DNA of 5,806 nucleotides from Anaerolineae bacterium (GTDB lineage: Bacteria; Chloroflexota; Anaerolineae; Aggregatilineales; Phototrophicaceae): assembly GCA_014379235.1 (NCBI GenBank), contig JACMMD010000609.1, forward strand, positions 1 to 5,806, given 5' to 3'. Position numbers and translations under genes: made by a program. Shown here piece by piece: positions 1 through 5,020 of this stretch (positions within the stretch are counted from its first letter, which is position 1; every line of letters begins with the position of its first letter). A model generated the notes under the pieces. It was not told the origin of the DNA, did no database searches, and saw only the letters and a program-made list of their open reading frames with translations.

Positions 1-416
1 ACAGCGCGATAGGCGAATTTTTGACGTATCCTTGGATCATCTTAGGCGCGGTGTTCGTGCTGTTGTTCGTGATCGCATACGGGCGTTTCCTACTGCGCTT
101 ACCAGCACGGACGCGCTGGTTGTTCATTCTCGGCGGGGCACTGTTCGTGGCGGGCGCGATGGGCATGGAACTGGTGGATAGCTATTTCGCGCAGCGCTAC
201 GGGCACGACAACGCTTTCTCTCAACTGAGCGGCATCCTTGAGGAGTCGTTGGAGATGTTCGGCGTGATCATCTTCGCTTACGGCGTGTTGGATTATCTGC
301 GCCGGAATGCTGCGGAGATTCGGCTTCGCGTGGCGCAAACAGCCTCAGACATACAATCCGTAGGGGCGGCAAAGGTAGCGCCCGTACCAGAGAAATTTAT
401 TGGAGATCGACAATGA
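1..416 (+). CDS. Multi-pass membrane protein, C-terminal part (5' end outside window)
   Basis: The frame is open from the window edge (first full codon at 3). A TTG at 21 could serve as a start, but the codons before it (S-A-I-G-E-F) run smoothly into L-T-Y-P-W-I-I, so I read the gene as cut by the window edge. Counting from that TTG, three hydrophobic segments are visible: about residues 4-25, 33-57 and 70-93. They are separated by a basic loop (RLPARTR) and a polar stretch (QRYGHDN). Acidic residues lie in or beside the membrane segments (GMELVDSY; EESLEMFG), followed by DYLRR at the inner end and a polar tail of about 35 residues. I do not recognise a named family, and the function is unknown. 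Its stop TGA (414-416) overlaps the ATG of the HerA-like gene, so the two are co-transcribed and probably translationally coupled. Part of the tail is encoded by a palindrome-like segment (360-387). Confidence 0.75.
   Translation, partial: SAIGEFLTYPWIILGAVFVLLFVIAYGRFLLRLPARTRWLFILGGALFVAGAMGMELVDSYFAQRYGHDNAFSQLSGILEESLEMFGVIIFAYGVLDYLRRNAAEIRLRVAQTASDIQSVGAAKVAPVPEKFIGDRQ
360..387 (+). repeat. Imperfect palindrome inside the coding tail of the membrane protein
   Basis: GTAGGGGCG (360-368) faces CGCCCGTAC (379-387). The arms pair at 8 of 9 positions around a 10-nt loop. The same GTAGGGGCG begins the minus-strand reading of the perfect palindrome at 4964-4985. The segment is in frame and encodes VGAAKVAPVP, part of the low-complexity tail. 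I infer a decayed copy of a short dispersed palindrome absorbed into the coding sequence. Chance similarity of two GC-rich stretches is the alternative. Confidence 0.4.
402..405 (+). promoter_or_regulatory. Ribosome binding site of the HerA-like gene
   Basis: GGAG lies 7 nt before the ATG at 413, inside the last codons of the upstream membrane-protein gene. The spacing is ideal and supports the ATG at 413 as the true start, with re-initiation at the ATGA overlap. Confidence 0.75.
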
Positions 417-2134
417 ACCTTCCCGACGGCGCGAAACAAAATTTGGATAACTGGTTTGCCGATCTTGGCGCTGGCGCGAACATCGCGGAAAGACTCGGCG
501 TGGTAGTCGGCGGCTCATTGAGTAAAGGGCTGGTCGTCAAGCTGGATCGCGGGCAGTCCATCGAAGAAATGGCTGTCGGGCGTTATGTGGTGGTGCGCGG
601 CGTTCGCAAGCGCTTCTTCTGCATGGTGACGGACATTGTACTGAACAGCACCAATCCGGCCATTCAGAGCGACCCGCCGGATATGTCCGACAAGTTCTTG
701 AGCGAGATTTATCTGGGCACGGCGGCCTATGGCACAATCAACGTCGCGCCGATGCTGTCGATTGACGACGAAGGCAGCGAAGCGGGCAAGCCCAAGCCCG
801 TCAAGACCATTCCGAGCCACTTCATGCCCGTCGATAATGCCACTGTTGAGGACGTGAACGCGGTGTTCGGTGAGGAAGACGGGACACACTTCAACGTCGG
901 TGCGCCGCTCGAACTGGAAACGACGCAGATCAACCTTGACTTGCATCGTCTGGTCGAGCGTTCTGTTGGCGTGTTCGGCAAGAGCGGTACAGGCAAGAGC
1001 TTCCTCACGCGCTTGCTGCTGGCGGGTATCATCGAGCGGCAGCAGGCCGTCAACCTGATCTTCGACATGCACAACGACTACGGTTGGGAAGTGGTCGATG
1101 AGCGCGGGCCGAAAGTGAAGGGTCTCAAGCAGCTATTCCCCAGCGAGGTCAGCATTATCACGCTCGACCCGGAGTCCTCGAACCGCCGCAACGCCCGTTA
1201 TGACTTCGCCGTTCGGCTGGGTTACAGCGAGATTCAGCCAGAAGACATCGCTATGCTGCGCGAGACGATGGCGCTGTCTGACGCGATGGTTGATGCGGCA
1301 TATACGCTGGCGAAAAAGTGGGACGTGGATTGGATTGCGCGTTTGTTGAAAGCCGATCCCGACGATATCGAGGATATTGAAGAAACTACGCCCGTCATGC
1401 GTGGCACGATGTCGGCGCTCACGCGTCGTTTGGAGCGTTTTCAGCGCTGGTCGTTCCTGACACCGGAAGCGCCGGACGACAGCGTGGATAAGATCATTCG
1501 CCTGCTGGTGGAAGAACGTAAGCACGTCGTCTTGGAGTTCGGGCGCTACGGTAACTCGCTGGAAGCGTATATTCTCGTGGCCAACTATTTGACGCGGCGC
1601 ATCCACGAGCGTTATGTCGAGCAGGTTGAAAAGGCGCTCGGTGATACCGCGATGCAGCCGCCGCAGCTTCTCATCACCATCGAGGAAGCGCACAAGTTCC
1701 TCGATCCGAAAATCGCCAGCCAGACGATTTTCGGCATCATCGCCCGTGAGATGCGTAAGTACAACGTTACGCTGTTGATCGTTGACCAGCGTCCAAGCGG
1801 CATCGACGAAGAAGTCATGAGCCAGATCGGTACTCGTGTGACGGCGCTGCTGGATAATGACCGCGACATCAACGCCGTGCTGACAGGTATCAACGGCGCG
1901 GCGGGCTTGCGCGAAGTGCTGGCGCGCCTCGACACCAAGCAGCAGGCCATCATCATGGGTCATGCCGTGCCCATGCCGGTTGTGGTCAAGACGCGCAACT
2001 ATGACGAGGCTTTCTACGCGGCCATCGCAGGCGGCGGCACGAACGGCGGTAATGGCAGCCAACGTCCGGCGGTGGACTCGGCCAGCGCACGAAAGACGCT
2101 CGGCGGCGGCGGCAAGCCTCGACGGATGGGGTAG
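413..2134 (+). CDS. HerA-like DNA translocase ATPase (DUF87 / FtsK-HerA superfamily)
   Basis: A 573-residue cytoplasmic P-loop ATPase. The N-terminal ~100 residues, with GVVVGGSLSKGLVVKL and VGRYVVVRG, fit the HAS-barrel-type beta domain of HerA. Walker A is GKSGTGKS (189-196). A strand ending FDMHNDYG (217-224) follows, as in HerA proteins. Walker B is LLITIEEAH (419-427), with Glu where many ATPases have Asp, a form I know from bacterial DUF87 proteins. Next come REMRK (445-449, candidate arginine finger) and VDQRPSGIDEEVMSQIGTR (457-475), the conserved Q-R-P-S sensor region. Residues 538-573 are a Gly-rich, basic, probably disordered tail. HerA forms hexameric rings that translocate along double-stranded DNA and, in archaea, drive end resection with the nuclease NurA. 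No nurA lies in this window, so a resection role is inferred from family only. The gene overlaps the upstream membrane-protein gene by 4 bp, so a membrane-linked DNA-pumping role is possible but unproven. Confidence 0.88.
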   Translation: MNLPDGAKQNLDNWFADLGAGANIAERLGVVVGGSLSKGLVVKLDRGQSIEEMAVGRYVVVRGVRKRFFCMVTDIVLNSTNPAIQSDPPDMSDKFLSEIYLGTAAYGTINVAPMLSIDDEGSEAGKPKPVKTIPSHFMPVDNATVEDVNAVFGEEDGTHFNVGAPLELETTQINLDLHRLVERSVGVFGKSGTGKSFLTRLLLAGIIERQQAVNLIFDMHNDYGWEVVDERGPKVKGLKQLFPSEVSIITLDPESSNRRNARYDFAVRLGYSEIQPEDIAMLRETMALSDAMVDAAYTLAKKWDVDWIARLLKADPDDIEDIEETTPVMRGTMSALTRRLERFQRWSFLTPEAPDDSVDKIIRLLVEERKHVVLEFGRYGNSLEAYILVANYLTRRIHERYVEQVEKALGDTAMQPPQLLITIEEAHKFLDPKIASQTIFGIIAREMRKYNVTLLIVDQRPSGIDEEVMSQIGTRVTALLDNDRDINAVLTGINGAAGLREVLARLDTKQQAIIMGHAVPMPVVVKTRNYDEAFYAAIAGGGTNGGNGSQRPAVDSASARKTLGGGGKPRRMG

Positions 2135-2142
2135 ATTTAGCT

Positions 2143-2238
2143 CCTCACCCTAAATCCCTCTCCTACAAAACGGGGAGAGGGACTTCCAGAAACTGCCTTT
2201 CTCCCTTCGCCCTTGTGGCAGAAGGGCCGGGGATGAGG
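2143..2238. repeat. Three-stem intergenic palindromic repeat (MITE/REP-like)
   Basis: The element begins 8 bp after the HerA stop codon. The outer arms CCTCACCC (2143-2150) and GGG-A-TGAGG (2230-2238) pair with one bulged A. They enclose two hairpins. The first has a 9-bp stem, TCCCTCTCC (2155-2163) with GGAGAGGGA (2174-2182). The second pairs CCCTTCGCC (2203-2211) with GGC-A-GAAGGG (2217-2226), with one bulged A. I recognise this composition as a type of dispersed intergenic repeat common in Chloroflexota and cyanobacterial genomes. It has no ORF of its own and no T-tract, so it is not a standard intrinsic terminator, although the folded RNA could protect the 3' end of the herA transcript. 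Confidence 0.7.
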
Positions 2239-2293
2239 GGTATATGAAACGGGACGCATAAGTTCCGCCTATAGTCCATAAAGTACATTGTGG

Positions 2294-2324
2294 GCGACGC
2301 AGGCAAACTTCGTTTGCTTGTCGC
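2294..2324. repeat. Strong bulged hairpin in the HerA-decarboxylase intergenic region
   Basis: GCGAC (2294-2298) pairs with GTCGC (2320-2324). Inside it AGGCAAAC (2301-2308) pairs with GTTTGCTT (2312-2319), including one G-T pair, around a TTC loop, leaving GC (2299-2300) as a bulge. No T-run follows on either strand, so it is not a typical intrinsic terminator. It lies 60-90 bp upstream of the probable decarboxylase promoter. It could be a second dispersed palindrome or an operator. The sequence does not decide between these. Confidence 0.5.
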
Positions 2325-2385
2325 AAGCCAGATGTTGATATACTCCACCACTATACCTACGACAGTATCTACCTCGAAAAAAAGC

Positions 2386-2391
2386 TATAAT
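2386..2391 (+). promoter_or_regulatory. Probable -10 box (TATAAT) for the decarboxylase gene
   Basis: A perfect TATAAT lies 32 bp before the TTG start. It is framed by an A-tract (2377-2383) and a T-tract (2395-2400), the most AT-rich stretch of the region. Transcription would start near 2398, giving a leader of about 25 nt. I see no good -35 hexamer at 16-18 bp: the nearest is ACGACA (2359-2364), 21 bp away and matching only xxGACA. The promoter may therefore depend on an activator or on an A-tract UP-like element. Confidence 0.5.
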
Positions 2392-2408
2392 CCCTTTTTT
2401 CTAAATCT

Positions 2409-2413
2409 GAGGA
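2409..2413 (+). promoter_or_regulatory. Ribosome binding site supporting the TTG start of the decarboxylase
   Basis: GAGGA lies 9 nt before the TTG at 2423. An in-frame TGA stop at 2408-2410 rules out any earlier start, and the next in-frame ATG is about 50 codons downstream. The site therefore fixes TTG as the start. Confidence 0.65.
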
Positions 2414-2422
2414 CGTGACCAA

Positions 2423-3787
2423 TTGGGCGCTATAACCTTTGACAAAACGACCCTCGCCATCCTCGCGGAAGCACTCGAACGACTGGACGAAGGTTTCCGC
2501 GATTTGCCAGCATTTGCGCCCATAATCGACCATGAAGTTCTGCGTGCTGTGCTGCTCGAAACGGCTGACCGGATGCAGGACAACTTCCCCTATCAGCACC
2601 CGCTTTATGCGGGGCAGATGCTTAAACCGCCGCATCCGGTAGCGCGGCTGGCATACGCAATGGCGCAAACTATCAACCCGAACAATCATGCGCTTGACGG
2701 TGGACGAGCCAGTTCAGCGATGGAGAAAGAAGCCGTCGCGCACATCGCCGCGATGTTTGGCTGGCATGAGCATCTCGGTCACTTGACGGGCGGCGGCACG
2801 ATGGCCAATCTCGAAGCGCTGTGGACGGCTGGTAGGTTGCATCCGGGTAAACGCATTGTGGCTTCGCAGCAGGCTCATTATACTCACAGCCGCATCTCGG
2901 AAGTGCTTGGCTTGTCGTTTCAAGCGATCACAACCGATGGGCGGGCGCGTATGGACATGGACGCACTCGAAGCGGTGCTGCAAACAGGCGAAATCGGTAC
3001 CGTCGTCGTGACGATGGGCACAACCGCCACTGGCTCGGTTGACCCACTGCCGGACGTGCTGGCGCTGAGAGAAAAATACGACTTTCGTATCCATGCAGAC
3101 GCGGCTTACGGCGGCTACTACAACCTCGTGGGCAACCTCACGCCGGAAGTACGCGCCGCTTATGATTGCCTCAACCAAGTCGATTCCATCGTCATCGACC
3201 CACACAAACACGGTTTACAGCCCTTTGGCTGCGGCTGCATCCTGTTCAAAGACCCGGCGGTAGGCGCGCTGTATAAACACGATTCGCCTTATACGTATTT
3301 CTCGTCGGCGGAACTGCATCTCGGTGAAATCAGTCTCGAATGTTCGCGGGCGGGCGCGTCCGCCGTCGCGCTGTGGGCAACGCAGCGCATGTTCCCACTC
3401 GAACGCGGCGGGCCGTTCGCGGCGGATCTGGCTAAATGTCGCCAAGCGGCGCTCACACTCTACGCGATGCTGAATGACAATTTGCGCTTCATGACCGTTT
3501 TTCCGCCGCAGTTGGACATCGTGATCTTCGCGCCGACTGGCAGCAGCGCCAGCGCGATTTCACGGCGTTCGCGGGAAATTTTCGACGCGGCAGCGGCAGA
3601 AAACTTGCATCTGGCGCTGGCCAGTTTCCCTCAGACTTTGATCGAGAAAACGTGGAAAACAATTGAATGGGATCAGCCGACGGTTACAGTTCTGCGAAGT
3701 TGCCTGATGAAGCCGGAACATCTCGATTGGATTGAGGACATCGGGACAGCGCTGGAAGCGGCAGCATCAGCGGCAGTTATGGGGTGA
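2423..3787 (+). CDS. Group II PLP-dependent amino-acid decarboxylase
   Basis: A 454-residue soluble enzyme of the pyridoxal-dependent decarboxylase family (glutamate/tyrosine/aromatic-L-amino-acid type), which removes the alpha-carboxyl group from an amino acid. Visible family features in order: HPLYAGQMLKPPHP (59-72), substrate-pocket region; GGGTMANLEAL (123-133), phosphate-binding loop; His152 in QAHYTHSR, placed to stack on the cofactor ring; TMGTTATGSVDP (197-208); Asp226 in HADAAYGG, expected to bind the pyridine nitrogen; and Lys262 in IVIDPHKHG, expected to form the Schiff base with PLP. The length is normal for the family and all key residues are present, so it is probably active. 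The substrate cannot be read from sequence; glutamate, aspartate, tyrosine or diaminobutyrate are all possible. It starts at TTG with an RBS 9 nt upstream and its own TATAAT box, so it is probably a single-gene unit. Its last 11 bp overlap the convergent secreted-protein gene. No transporter or other amine-metabolism gene lies beside it. Confidence 0.87.
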   Translation: MGAITFDKTTLAILAEALERLDEGFRDLPAFAPIIDHEVLRAVLLETADRMQDNFPYQHPLYAGQMLKPPHPVARLAYAMAQTINPNNHALDGGRASSAMEKEAVAHIAAMFGWHEHLGHLTGGGTMANLEALWTAGRLHPGKRIVASQQAHYTHSRISEVLGLSFQAITTDGRARMDMDALEAVLQTGEIGTVVVTMGTTATGSVDPLPDVLALREKYDFRIHADAAYGGYYNLVGNLTPEVRAAYDCLNQVDSIVIDPHKHGLQPFGCGCILFKDPAVGALYKHDSPYTYFSSAELHLGEISLECSRAGASAVALWATQRMFPLERGGPFAADLAKCRQAALTLYAMLNDNLRFMTVFPPQLDIVIFAPTGSSASAISRRSREIFDAAAAENLHLALASFPQTLIEKTWKTIEWDQPTVTVLRSCLMKPEHLDWIEDIGTALEAAASAAVMG

Positions 3788-4943
3788 CACTCCGCGCCGG
3801 AAGCTCCCCGATGAGGACGAGCGCGTAATCGCCGTAGGTGCTGTTGTTGAAGCTGCCGATTTCGACGCCGATCTCGTCAGGAGTTCCCGGTTCGAGGCGC
3901 AGTCCGGCATCGAAGCGATCACCGATCACGGTCACGCCTGTGCTATGAGTCACGCCCGCGCCGTCGAAGGTGAGTATGTCTTCACAGCCGCGCCGTCCGG
4001 CATCGTCGCAGGCGATTTCCGCGTCGGACAGTTCTAAATAAGGGTCGAGGCGGCTTATGCCGGTAGCAACGCCGTATAGCAGCAGCGCGGTATCCCGCGC
4101 CAATGGCCCAAGCCTCACTTCCAAACGATCACTTTCACGCGGCGCGATGTTTAGTCCTTCGATCACCGCCAGATAACGCCCTGATGTTCCGCTGCGGCTG
4201 GCGATTGTCAGCGTCACTTGCCCCACTTCGTCAGGGGTGCGGATTTCCACCTGCGCGGCATGGTCTAAATCGTCTTCCGTGAGCGTAACGGCGGCTTCTC
4301 CCGGCAAGGTGAAGGTATCGCCAACCAGCGCGGAAGCGTCGGTGATGCAGTATTGCTCATCGACAGCACTGAGATGGACGCGAAGCACGGGCTCGAAGCC
4401 ATCCAAGCCGTAAACGCTGACGCGATAACCGGGAGATGCGCCGGAGTCTTCGGCAAAGTTTAGCGTGACGGCGGTGGTCGCTTCGCCATCCACGCCCTCG
4501 CACACAAACACCACATCCTGATAGTCGTCCGTGCGTGTCGTCGTATCAACGCCGGAAGCGCGCCGCAGTTGCAGCCGATAACGGCCTGTTGTGTTGCCGT
4601 CACGGTTGCCGACGCGGGTCGTTACGAGCGTAAATTGTCCATCTTCGGGGATGGTGTATTCGAGTTCTACCACGTCGTTGATCAGACCATCAGGACTGCG
4701 GGCCACGAGGTCGCCGCCGGGAGACAGCAATCCCAAGAGCGGCGCGAGACCAGCATCGGCGGCCATCTGTGCTACCAGCACATCACCCGCCTGCGCCTCA
4801 ACGCGCCACCAATCATAAAAGGCCGAGTTGCTGATGTCGCCCTCGACAACCGCGTCGTACACGAGGTCGTTGATTGTCGGCACATCGTCCTGCGCCTGTG
4901 CCGTGAAAGACAGTAAGAGGCAAACGATCAGCATGAGTTTCAT
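3777..4943 (-). CDS. Secreted protein of three PPC-like beta units
   Basis: A 388-residue protein counted from ATG at 4943. It begins with a clear signal peptide (MKLMLIVCLLLSFTAQAQ), with likely signal peptidase I cleavage after AQA at residue 17; Cys8 is not in a good lipobox. Three beta-rich units follow: about 20-128, 140-263 and 268-381. Each ends alike (GRYRLQL; GRYLAVIEGL; GDYALVLIGE). The first, with DWWRVEAQAGDVLVAQM and LLSPGGDLVARS, resembles bacterial pre-peptidase C-terminal (PPC) domains, and the third has the related RLDPYLELSDAE. Cysteines at 148, 199, 312 and 320 could form disulfides outside the membrane. No catalytic motif is seen; such domains usually aid binding or secretion. 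The frame also opens at an ATG at 5024 that overlaps the hydrolase stop, but that would give a 27-residue leader before the signal peptide, partly encoded by a palindrome and without an RBS. I prefer 4943, with a weak GGAA 11 nt upstream. Confidence 0.78.
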   Translation of the reverse strand: MKLMLIVCLLLSFTAQAQDDVPTINDLVYDAVVEGDISNSAFYDWWRVEAQAGDVLVAQMAADAGLAPLLGLLSPGGDLVARSPDGLINDVVELEYTIPEDGQFTLVTTRVGNRDGNTTGRYRLQLRRASGVDTTTRTDDYQDVVFVCEGVDGEATTAVTLNFAEDSGASPGYRVSVYGLDGFEPVLRVHLSAVDEQYCITDASALVGDTFTLPGEAAVTLTEDDLDHAAQVEIRTPDEVGQVTLTIASRSGTSGRYLAVIEGLNIAPRESDRLEVRLGPLARDTALLLYGVATGISRLDPYLELSDAEIACDDAGRRGCEDILTFDGAGVTHSTGVTVIGDRFDAGLRLEPGTPDEIGVEIGSFNNSTYGDYALVLIGELPARSVTP

Positions 4944-4963
4944 GCTTAAGCAAATTCCGCGTT

Positions 4964-4985
4964 GGGGCGCTTCGCGAAGCGCCCC
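4964..4985. repeat. Perfect 22-bp palindrome between hydrolase and secreted-protein genes
   Basis: GGGGCGCTTCG is followed directly by its own reverse complement, giving an 11-bp arm with no spacer. On the minus strand it is preceded by GTA, so it starts GTAGGGGCG, the same as the left arm at 360-368. It lies 21 bp upstream of the secreted-protein ATG and 35 bp after the hydrolase stop. No T-tract follows, so it is not an ordinary terminator. In the shared mRNA it would form a stable hairpin that could protect or separate the two cistrons. Most likely it is a dispersed REP-like palindrome. Confidence 0.7.
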
Positions 4986-5020
4986 TACAAACTGCCGTTG
5001 ACGATAGATCGCGGACTTCA

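Noticed and set aside
21..23. TTG as the true start of the membrane-protein gene
   Set aside because: The frame stays open to the window edge with plausible coding sequence before it, and no RBS is seen in the few bases upstream.
515..1072. Minus-strand open frame of 185 codons opposite the N-terminal half of the HerA-like gene
   Set aside because: No RBS or domain is seen, and it lies fully inside a well-supported gene.
1133..2062. Long open frame (309 codons) on the minus strand opposite the HerA-like gene
   Set aside because: It is a codon-bias shadow of the ATPase gene. Its product has no recognisable domain, is His/Arg-rich as antisense frames often are, and the plus-strand frame carries all HerA motifs.
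2143..2238. Intrinsic terminator of the HerA transcript
   Set aside because: The stems are strong but no T-tract follows on the plus strand, so it is better described as a palindromic repeat.
2336..2344. Alternative -10 box TATACT (2339-2344)
   Set aside because: It needs a 15-bp spacer to a weak TTGTCG (2318-2323) that lies within the hairpin. The perfect TATAAT at 2386 is closer to the gene.
2163..2351. Minus-strand frame of 62 codons across the intergenic repeats
   Set aside because: It runs through both palindromic elements, and no RBS or protein-like features are evident.
3732..4037. Plus-strand frame of 101 codons running from the decarboxylase end into the secreted-protein gene
   Set aside because: It spans two real genes in the wrong frame or strand and has no domain.
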